Source: Apricaphanius iberus (lineage: Eukaryota > Chordata > Actinopteri > Cyprinodontiformes > Aphaniidae). From it: a DNA stretch of 64,000 nt. The position numbers and the translations under genes are program-made. Positions 1-37,559 of this stretch are shown piece by piece. The notes under the pieces are model-generated. The model was not told the origin of the DNA. It searched no databases and was given only the letters and a program-made list of their open reading frames with translations. The number at the start of each line of letters is the position of its first letter. The stretch's first letter is position 1. The stretch covers positions 1,116,001-1,180,000 of the forward strand of contig JAPXFQ010002465.1 in NCBI GenBank assembly GCA_028564705.1, read 5' to 3'.

Positions 1-744
1 AGTTATTATATATATTTTTTTTAATTGGACCCCCGGAAGATTAGTGACCATTGAGGTGGAAACTATTGGAGGTCCAAATAAATGAACAAATAAATAGCAG
101 ATGCAGACGTGGTGAGAGCGGAGTGAGTTATGATGCCTCTTATGAACATAAAAAAAAAATAAAAATTTGAAAAAACTATCAAGTTTATGGCCATTAATGT
201 GTTAATGACTATTGGGTTAGAATTTGTGTGAATTTTATTTTTTGTTTGTCAGTAATAAACTTGTATTGAAGTTAAATCTGTTTTTCAGAGACAATAAAAA
301 TAAGCGCTAACAGTTTCATGTTTGATAAATCACACTGCACATGGAATGCCTACTTATTTGAATTTTCTCCTCCCAATATTTTGCGCCTTCTAACAGAAAG
401 ACGCACACTGCAAATTCATGAAGATTAAAAGCACTAAATGGATCGCACTATTTTGCTGCAGGTTTTTCAGGTGCAGAGAGCCCTGCGCCTGCTTAGTTAA
501 TCACCTGCTGCATGTTATTGCCTCTGGTGAGGTTTTCCTACATTTTAACAAGCACAAATCTTTGACAAACCAGACCCTATGACTTAGATTAATAGAAAGC
601 AGGTCTCTTTTTGGAAAAAAACATTATTAAACCCAAATATGTTGTTGAGTCTGTTGATGTTGCTCTCTGTTTGGACTGTTCTTTTCATCCAGTAACAGTT
701 GCTTCATTAAATAACTGGCGTACCTCTCCTCTCCACTCCTGCAG
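1..744 (+). other. usp32: usp32 intron, 3' end
   Basis: This is intronic sequence upstream of the first usp32 exon in the window. It ends in a pyrimidine-rich tract and the acceptor AG at 743-744. I see no gene, RNA or recognisable repeat in it. The short frames that overlap it run across the splice site and are not real genes. Confidence 0.75.
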
Positions 745-26517
<25,773 letters not shown>

Positions 26518-29500
26518 GCGCGTGCCATCTTCCAGCAGTCATCACAACGGCTGCGTCCCGCTTTCAGCCCGCTGCTTGCAGCAGGAGGCGCCAGTTGTTT
26601 GGGTCCTTCTGAGGACTTCTCCCAGACTGCTAACGGCTGCAAGCCGACAGTCCTGTCTGCCTTTAGGGAAGCATCGCAGCACTTTTTGCTCAATCCAAAA
26701 TCTAGATTAGTGAGATTAGCCCACCCCTCGCCTCCTTTTTGAAAGCACTAATGTGGTACACTTTGTTGAGCCTTCCCAGAAAATAACCCAGTCCTGGTTT
26801 ATAGACCAGTCACATTCAGCTGAATCTAGCAGATCTCTGAATGTATGCCAACGTGGCCGAGTCATGAAATAATTACTTTCTCACTGTGCATTTACTACCT
26901 GTGATGATGGAAAGAAAGAATTTATGCCTGAGGTTATTTTATCAGAGGAAAAACAATGTGTATGTGCTCCAGGTGTGAATACAAGGCCATGTGGGAATAG
27001 TTGGAAACCACACACACACACCCACACACATATGTCAGCAGGTGTCATATTTGGTGCCACAGGCCATTATGAATTTGACATTTGTGATGTAGACTATTGG
27101 AAACTGTGAGATGCTTTTTAAAGCAGTTTTATTAGCGATAGTGTGTCACTAGGGTTAACATCATATGCTACCTCATCACTTCCCGTCGTGCAGTCTGTGC
27201 AGCAACTGTAGCCTAAATGTATGAAACAGTGTTAATGAGAAGTATGTTGTTCCTTCCACTCTAGGAGACGAGGTACATGCATTTCAGAGTCCCCACACCC
27301 AAAAAAAAAGAAAATGTACCCCCCAACCAGGAGACTCCCATGGTTCCTGAGGCTGAGATGATGACAGGATTTTTTTAATCCCACAGCTGCCAAACGTGTG
27401 TGGTGTTGTGAACTCCAGACTTGTTTAAAGCCACAACTCCAAGAGCTCACCTGGGAATATTTATTTATTTTAGAAAGGTGCCATGATTTCAAAAAACAGA
27501 TGCTTAAATATGTTCAGTATACGTACATTACCTATTTCCTACTAGATTCTGGAGAGGTGGAATTTCATAAGATTTGCTTTATTTTTGTTTGTGAACAGAA
27601 AGGCTTTCTGTTGAGGCAGATCTTTATAGATCAGTCGTGGATATCTAAAAAAAGCCCCGCCTACAGAAAGTGGGTTCTATTTGCACCTTACACCCTGCTG
27701 CCATTCTATCCTGTCACTTTACATGTATTTCTGATTATTAAATCTTCACAACCTTGGAAACAAATCTGGAACATTTAGGGGGAACAAATGTTGACTGTAC
27801 TATCATTAAGACTTTTATCAGTGGTTTTATTGTTCCAATATTTAAGTAATAGCTTTAAAAAAAAAAACTGAATGATGCAGCCGAGTCTTAGAATTCTAGT
27901 CATTTAAAGAGAAAGTACACACTTTTTGAAGTGAGGTTTGGTTAAGAGGTTCTGTGTTGCCTCATGTACCATTGTGAAACTACAGCAATCTCAAAGACGT
28001 TGTAATGCATAAACCTTTAAACCACAGTCATGTTTATAATGCATATTTTTTTTACAGAGAAAGCTGTAGTTAATTCAGTTAACCACAGGACGTACTGCTG
28101 AGGAGGAAGCGGGAAATGTACCCATTTGCAGTTACTGTTAAAGAATCAATGCAGTTTGATCATTCTCCATCTAACAGTTAAACTCCTCGTTCTGCAGTCC
28201 ATGTTTCACAAGGGAAAGTCATTGTGGCAATGAAAACATTAGCATAACCCACTGTAATTATTTTTAGTTTTTCCGTTTGAGCCAGGGCCCTTAAATCTGG
28301 ACCTCACTTCAAATAATCAGAGATGTCCAATTCAGATTGTAACTCTAGCTATCTAAATGTGAGCTAGAATGACTTCCGTTTGATTTAACCCCCTTTTCCT
28401 TACATTATTGGGTTGTCTAGGACAAAAACTGGGACGTTTGATTCTAAATAAAGTCATATAGAGCCGCTGAGTGGTGAACAGCTGTGTCAGTTAGTTTAAG
28501 ACCTCATATTTATGTTCTCATGCTAATCTAATATTAAGTTTATAAACCCTCTTACAGCTTTTTCCAGAGTACCTCCTGGAGTGGACTAATAGTCATGTCT
28601 GAGCCCATGTGGCCCCAAAGTTACTGCTTAATCTACAGATTAAATATATGCAGTATTGCCAAAATGTTTTTCTTTGTGGCATTATGTCACCTTTCCAGTG
28701 TCAGCTAAAACAAGCTCCAAGGGCCTCTGAAGAAGATGGTGTGCACCAATAAATCTCGGCACGAACTGAAAACATTTTAGCTAGAATAAAGCTCCCTGCA
28801 TTGCTTTACGATGAGCATCTATTGGAAAAAACTCTCCCATTTATGTCATTTCACCTGGATGCAAGCACAAAGCCAAACATGCTGGGTTTGTTTTAGGTTG
28901 ATCTGTGGTACCTCTGCAGCTTGTTCAGGTATTTGCTGAGGTCTCTAGCACCCCCCCACCCCCCCCGATCACACACCAATGTTTTCCTTCTTAGCTGCCG
29001 TATTTGAGGATAAGGCTTCATTATGGATGTACTTGGAGAAATGAGTATGTTCTAGACTGAAGCGGTCTTCTTTGCAAAGACTGTTGAATGAATGAAAGTG
29101 TGCAGATGAATGCTATTTATGTTTGCTTGGGAAGCCGTTTTTCCTCCACCTTTCTGCCTTTATGCTGAGCTCTAGATAACGTTTGGTTTCATGTGTTTGA
29201 AACTTCACACGGCTCAAAGGGAAAATTGCAGTAAAGATCGGATCAGTCAAGAACCCATGTTGTAATTTTGCATTCAGTTACATGCACAGTGCATGTCTGT
29301 TTTTGTTTTGTTGATTTTTGTCCATAAATGTGCCCTCTGGCCGCTGTAGCTTAAGATGTTGTCAATGTAGGGGTAAATTTTAGCACAATTCTCAGAAATA
29401 AAATGATCTCCCTAACAGAACCAATCTGTGGGCTGAGGCTGGACAAACACAGATCCTGTTAAACTACCGGACGGATGACCCCCCCCCGCCCTGTCCAGCC

Positions 29501-29845
29501 CCCCGACCTGCAGATACACTCAGCATGTCGGCAGGCAGTGCGACCTACTACTGAGCTGTCCGTCAGTGTTTGTAGCCTCTTCTTATTTAAGTTCCGTACT
29601 GTCGGATTGAAACCTGACTTGTTCATTTAAAGAACTTTTTTTTTGTAAAATGTTTGTTAAAAGAAAGTGACATTGCACTGACATGAAAACATGTACATAA
29701 AGTGTTTTGTACATAAGCCAATGAAAACTGTATTTGAATATGAGCTGTACAAAATATTGTACTTGTAGTTGTATATGGAGTGATACTGTTGATCTGTAAC
29801 AAAAATAACCATGCAACAAATTAAACTCTGCAGAGGAAATGACAT
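26518..29845 (+). promoter_or_regulatory. usp32: usp32 3' UTR with several poly(A) signals
   Basis: About 3.3 kb downstream of the stop has no coding evidence. Candidate poly(A) hexamers are AATAAA at 28447, 28748, 28785 and 29397, and ATTAAA at 29820-29825. The AT-rich block 29630-29830 ends at the last signal and is the likeliest distal end. A (CA)n run lies near 27008-27030. Frames here (for example 27398-27778) are chance. The extent of the UTR is inferred, not shown. Confidence 0.6.
29692..29715 (+). promoter_or_regulatory. Two Pumilio-type UGUACAUA sites
   Basis: TGTACATA occurs at 29692-29699 and again at 29708-29715, matching the Pumilio consensus UGUAnAUA. Both lie about 105-130 bases before the most distal poly(A) signal of the proposed usp32 3' UTR. 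Confidence 0.6.
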
Positions 29846-31254
29846 GCAGAAATTATGATTTTTTTTTTGTTTCGGGATTGTGCAGATAGTTTAACAGTGT
29901 AAGGGAGTAATGCACAGCAAATCACTTGGAGAACAGTGTCAGTGAAAATACCTTGAACCAAATGTCGAGGATGGTGGTGGAGGTGTAGTATTTGCTGCGC
30001 ATATTAAAGAAAAATGTAAAAATGTATTCATTTTCCCTTTCTACAGTACAGAATGTCTAAATTGTAATTGCAGAGGGAATAAGTCTAAGTTAGGCACCTT
30101 GATCTCCAGTGCTTTAGGTGGCCCTCATTCAAGACATCTATTAACAGGCAATAAGAGTCAAGTTTATTTGTTTAGCTCATTTCAGCATTAAAGCAGTTCA
30201 ACGTGCTTGCATGATACCTTGCATGATAGAACCACGATGACAGAGTACTGTGGAAAATATTTGACCACCATATTATTGAGCTACATTCATAAATGACTAC
30301 CTTTAAATCACAAATAATAAGATCTGTTATTGTTGTTTCAGAGCTGGCATCAGCCTTTTAGAGCCCAGAGATATTTTATGTAGTTATAAAACATGTTCAT
30401 TGTGTCGCAAAATACATATTTTCAGAATTAAAACATGAGGATTAAATTCAGATTAAAGCGTAGGCCAGCCCCCCAAGGCCACAATTTATATTCCTCCTCT
30501 GTGAAGCACTCTGATACATGGCTATCAAAATATTACTCGCACAGCGCGTTTTTTCCCCCCCAAAATGACCAACTCATCCTAGATTCCCGAACTAAGACGG
30601 GCAATAATTATATCTTAATCAAACTGAAGTATTCAAACAACAAATGGGAAACTGAGAATGAGGCTTGCTTACCCTTCAAGATTTTGAAAAGCCATGAGAA
30701 GTTTGAGAGATTGACATAAAGGTGGTTTTAGACTGTTATCCAGGAGATTTAACCCAGCAGAGATGTATGATCATTGGATTTTCCACACACTTTTTCTTGA
30801 TATATTTATTGCCTTAAGTATAATAGGGAATCACTTTAAACTCCGACCATGTATTTTACAAAAAGAGAAGCATTACAGTAATTATTTGTTGCCACATAGC
30901 CCACAAGGCTTTCATGTCAATGTAAAACATACAAATTAGACTTAACTGCTGTGATCGAAAAATGTATTATTATGATTAATCTTTTAGTATTATTAACACT
31001 GAGAGCAGAGGAGCCAGACAACAGGTGTTGAGTTCGAGGCTAGAGAAGACATCACTGCCTGAGAAAATATTGATTCTTCTTACATACTTAGTTTTGAGAG
31101 TTTCTCTTATTGTGATACATATAACCCAAGCTATTGCCATTATTTTGTATATGTCAAAAGTCACTTATTCACAGCTAAAGAGCCAGATGTCTTCATCAGG
31201 AGATATTCCCACCCTGAGATTAATAGTTGTGTCTTCAAATTGATAGAGGCAAGG
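29846..31254. other. Intergenic DNA, nothing recognised
   Basis: This stretch lies between the usp32 3' end and the first LTR-like element. The frame 30435-30719 has no recognisable domain and no splice or start context. I see no RNA gene. Confidence 0.55.
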
Positions 31255-31505
31255 TTGCTGAACTTTATAAATACTTATTTTCATATGAGCTTGTTAGAGA
31301 GTTGGGACGTAGGGGGTAGTAGGTAGTTAGGGAGTTAGGAGGGGGGCAGCATTCGGCATTCACTGTGATCTGTGCCGTTCTCCTGTATGATCAATTCAAC
31401 TTTTATTAAAACCTCCAAACTCTTAAAGGAATCTCTCTCATCTTTATTAAGAGTCTTAAATGCCATAGAGTCTTAAATGCCATTACATTCTTGGCGCCCA
31501 AACGT
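31255..31505 (+). mobile_element. Retroviral-type LTR remnant with tRNA-Lys primer-binding site
   Basis: TATAAATA at 31266-31273 could be an LTR TATA box. The segment runs through an ATTAAA-like signal (about 31405) and ends near TTACA, followed by TGGCGCCCAAACG at 31492-31504. That string matches the primer-binding site complementary to the tRNA-Lys 3' end in endogenous retroviruses. About 290 bases of leader-like sequence follow, but gag, pol and env are absent. The LTR start is not defined. Confidence 0.5.
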
Positions 31506-31802
31506 TTTTCGGCTTCCAACAGCGGATCGGATTCCAAAGGAGAACCAAGTTGTCTGGACGACCCGGGATCAGCAACCGGCCCGTGAACTCCCATCTTCGG
31601 AGAAAGCGGGGATTTGGTCCTCCTTGGACCTCCGTGCGCTGTCTGGAAGGACGCACGCCCGGGTGAGAGAGATTTCTTCTTATCCTAATTTTTCGTTGAT
31701 CTTAATTTTTAAAAGAAAAAAAAAATGTTTGTACATTGTTGCGATGCTTTCCGAACGCAGTGCGTCGTTTAGAAATAGTCTCGCTTTGATTTAATTGAGG
31801 GG

Positions 31803-31845
31803 TTTTGCTGACCTCTTCTCAAACTTTGAGAAGAGGTCAGCAAAA
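31803..31845. repeat. Perfect 43-bp palindrome (21-bp arms, 1-base centre)
   Basis: TTTTGCTGACCTCTTCTCAA (31803-31822) begins an arm of 21 bases whose exact reverse complement occupies 31825-31845, with a single C at 31824. As RNA it would form a fully paired hairpin, though its loop would need to open a few pairs. It lies about 300 bases downstream of the tRNA-Lys primer-binding site. Confidence 0.95.
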
Positions 31846-32289
31846 ACTAAGCTTCCTCCTCCGGACAGCCCTGAGTGCCGCTTCATGGGCACAAAGTTCG
31901 GCTCGGAAGGTGTACAGTACGTCACTTTCTGGGTTAATAACTGGGGTTTTCCTATCGGGGGTAGTTTGGAGCTCTCAGATGTCTCTCTCTCTCTCAAATG
32001 AGAGCAGTGGGTAACTGAATCGTTCTTTTACAACCTGACCAGATGCTGAAATTGAGAAGACATGGTTCCCACTGAGTTTTGGCGATGGACGTAGAGCTGT
32101 GTGCTTCAACATCTGCTTTAATTATCTGAGGTATCGCCTGTTTTGTTGGGTTGGAGAAGAGACTATGGAAAAGGTCACCATTGTTCTCAAACCACCATTT
32201 GGAATAAAGCCACCTGAACCTCTTTAATAGGAAGCAAAAATAAATGGCGAAAATAGGTCAAATGCTGTATATTATTTAATTAAATTATT

Positions 32290-32700
32290 TAAATAAATTC
32301 TCTTCATACTATTAAAGTCTCTTTAAGGAGTTGTAGAAACTGATGGCTGTGGGCAGAAAGGATCTCCCGTAGCAGTCTGTGTTACAGCAACACTGAAAAA
32401 GCCTCTGGCTGAAGACACTGCCTGTTGTAGGGTGGTCTCATAAACAGGATGGTCAGGGTTGCCTATAAAATGTGATTTTATGAGGAATCTTTCTTTGCAT
32501 CATTATCTCCAGAGGTTCCACAGTCAACCTCGGAACAGAACCAGAACACAACCAGCCTTCTTTATCAGGTTGGTGAGTCTTTTTAAGCCCCCGGCTCGGG
32601 CTTGGCTGCGGAACGCAGAAAGGGATGGCATCAGTCATTAGATCAATGGATCTGTTACATGACGGAACTGAAGGGGCAGATATGTCCAATATTAACCACT
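32290..32700 (-). mobile_element. L2-type LINE fragment
   Basis: On the minus strand this reads PEKKTHQPDKEGW-like text and RLTVEPLEIMMQRKIPHKI, which parallels GTTVEQLEIMMQRRILRKIK in the LINE at 35441-36415. Only the C-terminal tail of the polymerase is present, with stops. Confidence 0.7.
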
Positions 32701-32779
32701 GTTTCACCTTTTCCTTCTTTTGAAAACTTGATTCCGGTCATTACTGTACCATAATATATAATTTCCTATATTTGTATAG

Positions 32780-33930
32780 CAGGATGAGGTAAACTGCTCC
32801 TGATCCTAACCAAGAACACCTGGCCCTGTCAGTCACCAGTAGGGGAGCTGTGGGTATAAAACAAGATCTAGTAGGGTTTTCCCATATGCTCACACAAGTA
32901 GCTCCACTTAGGTTGTATCAGCGTAAGCTGGACGTGTGTTGGATCGCGGTGAGTACTTTTGATCGACTGTTAAAAGCAGATTCGTGTTACAGCTGATATA
33001 GGCTTGTATGCAGGCAGAGGCAACGTGCGGAAGCTCAGAAAATGAGCTGTAACTTTACCTCGGACGGAAAGCATGCCCACTTCGAAGTGAACCACTGTTT
33101 GCGTGGTATGTATGGGCAGCATGCCACCCCCCCGCATTGCTAAGTCGGACTGTTTTCTAGGGATAATGAGGGTTATCGCCTTGTAGGACCCGAGGTGTTG
33201 TGGTGTTTGTTTACGTTGGTCTGAGTCACCGCCTTGACCATCAGACAACCACGGAGCGGTTCTGCGGAGCTGGCCGACCTACTGGGAGCGAATGTGCTGC
33301 TCGCTCAGAGCGCAGCTCATGGACATCTTCTAGTGCTCCTTCACCAGACGTCTTCTACCCAGCGTGCCGGCTGGGTTGCACGGGGAGGCCCGCTCCCCTT
33401 GGAATTAGGACTCCGGAGCACTTTGTATATTTTAACATTGTTATTTTTTATTGTTGCCTTATTAATCCCTGTTTGTTTTTGTCCAGGCTGGAGCCAAGGG
33501 TTGTGACGGTGGTCCCCCGGTTGGCGTTTGCCGTGTGCTTGCTGGTGCTGGGTCCCTCACTTCTACGTGACTGCTCACTATTGCTTGGGGTGATTTTTGT
33601 ATTTAGTTTCCTTTATTTTTGCTACCTCCAGTGTTCCCACTACACCTTGGTAAGCTCCAGCCTTGTGACGTTACAGTGTTTTTTTTTCTCCCTTTGTTTA
33701 TTTTATCCCCCCCCCCCTTCATTTAGTATTGTTAAAATAACTTGTCTTTTAAAACTATAATTGTTTAAATAAAAGTGTAAATTGTTGCAACCTCATTTTT
33801 CTCCTCCCCTTTTTAGAGGTGAACCTGCGCGTGCCTTCGTGGTACCAAACTTTATTTCCTTCCGTGAAATTCCCAAGGTGGCGTTGCTGTGTACTATCCT
33901 AGTTAGGGGACTCCATTCCGCCACATTTGG
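32780..33930 (+). mobile_element. Candidate solo LTR or unclassified transcription-unit-like repeat
   Basis: A TATAAA box lies at 32855-32860, a strong donor-like GTGAGT at 32949, and a poly(A) signal AATAAA at 33768-33773. The block ends with CCGCCACA followed by TTTGG near 33918-33930, as at an LTR/primer-binding junction. The open frame 33200-33760 is Leu/Phe/Ser-rich with no family signature and I do not treat it as a gene. Assignment as an LTR is an inference. Confidence 0.3.
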
Positions 33931-33959
33931 ACAAATTTATATTAGTGGTTCTATGGCTA

Positions 33960-35150
33960 CTTAAAAAAAGTATAACATCTTAAAATCATGACTTGAAGCT
34001 TCCACTTCAAACAATTTATTGTTCTACGCCACAGACCAGTCTTCTTTATGTGCTACCCTGTTGCCATCCATGAGCCTCTCCAAAATGCGCTGCCTGCTGT
34101 TGCTCACCCTCATCATTACATTAACATTGCACTGCATATCAATCTATTATTTTGATTTGTGTATGTTTTACATACAGTTTTTTATTTGAATTTTATAAAG
34201 TTGCTGTTTACTTCTTTTTTCTATAATTCCTCTTTTAATTTGTATAATTTATCATTTACATTAAGCTTTATTTTGAGTGCAGTGTCTGTTCTAATTATGT
34301 TGTTGATAAAATGACGTTTTTTTTTTTTTTTAAACAAAACACTGGCGCTATTGAATGAAGAGAGTGCTATTTTGTAACCTTTTTAATCATATATCTTTAT
34401 CGAATGAACAATTAATTATAAGATTTGTACTTTTTTTTAAAACAGGTATATTTGTAACCAGCTCAGTTATTTTCCTAATCTGGCAGCATTCTATTAGCTT
34501 TAGCTCAGCATAAGCAATGGAAATTAATAGTAACTACTAGCATTTTGTGTGCAAAAGTCATGAAAATTGCTCAATAACTATCCTTATTATTCCTGTTGAC
34601 CTCAATACACATAATGAAATGACTATGATAAGTAACATGAAGGAATTACAGGAGCCAATTTTGTCACTGTGACAAAGCAGTTCTATAAGCCACCGCAAAA
34701 GACATTTCCGTAAACACAAATGCGTGGCTGCTAGGATGTTACCCGATAATTTCTATATGGAGCAGCAAAGTAAGTGGACTGGAAAAACTCTGTGCAGGTC
34801 ATGCATTTGTGTTTACTGAAGTCTTTTGTGATGCTGCGTCATGTTCTTGCGCCTTGTGACGGTGGCTTACAGCAGTGCTTTTTCTTAGTACAAAGTTTAC
34901 ATCGGTCCCTGTAATTCCTTCGCGTTGCTTTGGTGACCTGTACTGTGCAACTTGCTGATAAGGGATCTGATTGTCTCCAGGATATGAGATCATCATTTAA
35001 GAGCAAGGTTTCTCAGACAGGCAGAACTCATGCTGAATACAGCACTGGATGTGTGTCATGCTAGTATACTGACATTCATCACACTAAAAGCCATTGTTGA
35101 GCTCCATGGCTGTATTTGTGCCTCTGCTCTTTATTTACCTTGCCTCCACC
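33960..35150. other. Intergenic DNA, nothing recognised
   Basis: This is AT-rich sequence with several poly-T runs. No coding, RNA or transposon-end evidence was found. Confidence 0.5.
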
Positions 35151-35159
35151 TTTAGTTCA

Positions 35160-36440
35160 TAGCTGATTCGATGCAACTGTCATCAGCTGATCGCCGAAAA
35201 AAGCCAAGTCTGCCACAAATTGCAACAACATGTAACATTTTGTTCCAAGACCATATGGGGAGCCGTGCCTCAGTCCCACATCATGAAGGTCCTGGAAAGA
35301 CTTCTGTTGCCCCACCTGAGTAAGTAAACTAGAACCTGTCAGGACCCCTTGCAGTTTGCTTATCGCCATGGAGATGGTGTTGAAAATGCCCACTCACTGT
35401 CATCTGGACAAAGCAGGCAGCACTGTGAGAATTATGTTCTTTGATTTCTCCATTTAACACAATTCAGCCTGATTTGCTTTGTAAGAAACTCCTGAAGACA
35501 AAGGTGGAGGCCTCAACAATCAGCTGGATCAATAACTACCTGACAAACAGACCACAGTTTGTGAGACTGAAGGATTGTGTGTCAAACCAGCTGGTCAGCA
35601 GCACAGGAGCACCACAAGAGACTGTACTCTCACCATTCCTTTTCACTCTGTACACCTCAGACTTCCAGTATAAGACAGAGACCTGTCATCCACAGAAATA
35701 CTCAAACGACTCTGCAATTGTGGGGTGTATCATAGATAGAGATGAAGCTGAATACAGAGAGCTGGTGGAGCGCTTTGTGGCATGGTGTGGAAACAATCAT
35801 CTTATCTTGAACGTGAACAAAACAAAGGAGATGGTTGTAGATTTCAGAAGAAACAGGGATAAGTCAAAGACTGTTTCCATCATGGGAGAAGAAGTGGAAG
35901 TGGTTGAGGAGTACAGATACCTCGGAGTTCACCTGGACAACAGACTGGACTGGAGAAACAACAGTGAAGCCGTCTACAAGAAGGGACAGAGCAGACTGGA
36001 CTTTTTGAGGAAGCTGAGGTCCTTCAAGGTTTGCAGCAAGATGCTCCAAGTCTTCTACAAGTCTGTTGTCAAGAGTGTTATCTCTTCATCCATCATCTGT
36101 TGGGGCAGCAGCATCAGAGCCAGGGACTTAAAATGGCTCAACAACCTGATAAAGAAGGCTGGTTCTGTTCTGGGGACGACTGTGGAACAACTGGAGATAA
36201 TGATGCAAAGAAGGATTCTTCGTAAAATTAAAAAGATTATGGACAACCCTGAGCATCCTCTTCATCAGACTATCCTAAAGCAACAGAGTATCTTCAGTCG
36301 GAAGCTTCTTCAGTTTCGCTGCAAAACAGACCGCTACAGGAAATCCTTTCTCCCAACAGACATCATGGTCTACAACAACTCATTGAAAAATGAATTGAGC
36401 TACAACAACACTTAATTTCCCTCTGGGATCAATAAAGGCT
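35160..36440 (+). mobile_element. L2/Maui-type LINE, 5'-truncated
   Basis: The coding sense begins in broken frames at about 35170-35440 (HLDKAGSTVRIMFFDFS) and becomes open at 35441-36415. The 3' end, TTTCCCTCTGGGATCAATAA, is a typical L2 terminus. A second LINE fragment starts directly after it. Confidence 0.8.
35441..36415 (+). pseudogene. L2-type reverse transcriptase, 324 aa open but active site altered
   Basis: Conserved blocks are SISWINNYLTNRPQFV-like sequence (as ASTISWINNYLTNRPQFVRL), GAPQETVLSPFLFTLYTSDF, NHLILNVNKTKEMVVDFRRN and YRYLGVHLDNRLDW. The catalytic box, normally FADD or YADD, reads YSNDSAIV, so the first Asp is Asn. The N-terminal endonuclease and finger parts are missing. 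It is not a host gene. Confidence 0.85.
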
Positions 36441-37292
36441 GGTTTAAATCATATCTGTCCAACAGATTCCAGTTTGTTCATGTCAATGATAAATCTTCAC
36501 ACTCAAGGATTACTTGTGGAGTACCACAGGGTTCTGTGCTTTGACCGATTCTGTTTACTATACATATATGCTTCCAATTGGTAAAATAATTAGACAACAT
36601 GGAATGAATTTCCACAGTTATGCTGATGATACACAATTATATTTATCCATAAAACCTGATGAAACCAATCCGGTAGATTACAAGCAAGTCTGGAAAACAT
36701 AAAAACGCTGCTATAGGTTTAGACTGTTGGAGGACAGACTGACCACTTTTCTTCTCTCTTCTGCTTTTCTCTTCTACTCTCCAGATATATTTTTTCTGCT
36801 GCTGTTGCGATTGTTAACCCAGTTTTCTCTCAGTATTTTTCTCTCCATAGAAGCTCTACATGGTCTGGTACCCTGCTCAACTACAACCCCCCCTACTGGA
36901 TGGGGAACATCGGTCCAGATGATGCTCAAAGTCACAGAGCATCCTCCAGTCTGTCTCTTCTGTCTTCTCAGACCCCCAGACGGTCGTAGCAGATGACTGC
37001 TTGTACCGCGCCAGGGTTCTGCCGGAGGTTTCTTCCTGTTAAAGGGGAGTGTTTCCTCTCCACTGTCGCTACATGCTTGCTCAGTATGAGGGATTGCTGA
37101 GGAATTGCTGTGGTTGGAGTCTGCATGATCCGGGCACAACCTCACGATGACTCAGCACAATCTGCTGGGATTCCTTACATAGAAAACTTTTAACTGATTG
37201 GAATGTTTGTATAATTGTATTGAAATGACTTTTGTTGTAAAGTGCCTTGAGATGACATCTGTTGTGAATTGGCGCTATATGGATTGAATTGA
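36437..37292 (+). mobile_element. Rex1/CR1-type LINE, internally deleted, with 3' UTR
   Basis: Near 36500-36650 it retains [13 protein letters not shown] sequence and [20 protein letters not shown], the intact YADD catalytic box. After about 36700 it jumps to the 3' untranslated part shared with 20440-20890 and 38650-38840 and ends ATTGGCGCTATATGGATTGA. It sits head-to-tail behind the L2 copy. Confidence 0.75.
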
Positions 37293-37511
37293 AAGAGTGA
37301 AAAATGCAGAGGAGAATGAAGAGTAAAAAGAAGAGCTGGACTGCCGACTTGATAATAAATCATAAAAAATTCAATCAAGTTTCAGATTGATACAGGAACC
37401 TTCTATAATGTAATTTAAAATGCAGACGGCACTCTTTAAAGGGGAAGTACCGTTTTGTGCAACCTGGATGTTATTTATATCATGCATTACGTTTATTTAC
37501 TTACCCAGACA

Positions 37512-37512
37512 T

Positions 37513-37547
<35 letters not shown>

Positions 37548-37550
37548 ATT
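37512..37550. repeat. (CA)n(TA)n microsatellite
   Basis: An ACACAC run passes directly into a TATATA run, abutting the Tc1 remnant that follows. Confidence 0.9.
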
Positions 37551-37559
37551 GCATGACCT

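Noticed and set aside
27398..27778. 126-aa frame after usp32
   Set aside because: It lies in the proposed usp32 3' UTR and shows no domain, splice signals or codon bias.
30435..30719. 94-aa frame in intergenic DNA
   Set aside because: No recognisable motif or splice context; consistent with chance.
33200..33760. 186-aa open frame with hydrophobic stretches
   Set aside because: Composition is Leu/Phe/Ser/Cys biased, there is no recognisable domain, and it lies in a repeat-like block with LTR-type signals.
35441..36415. 324-aa open frame as a host gene
   Set aside because: It is an L2-type reverse transcriptase with an altered catalytic box and an L2 3' end.
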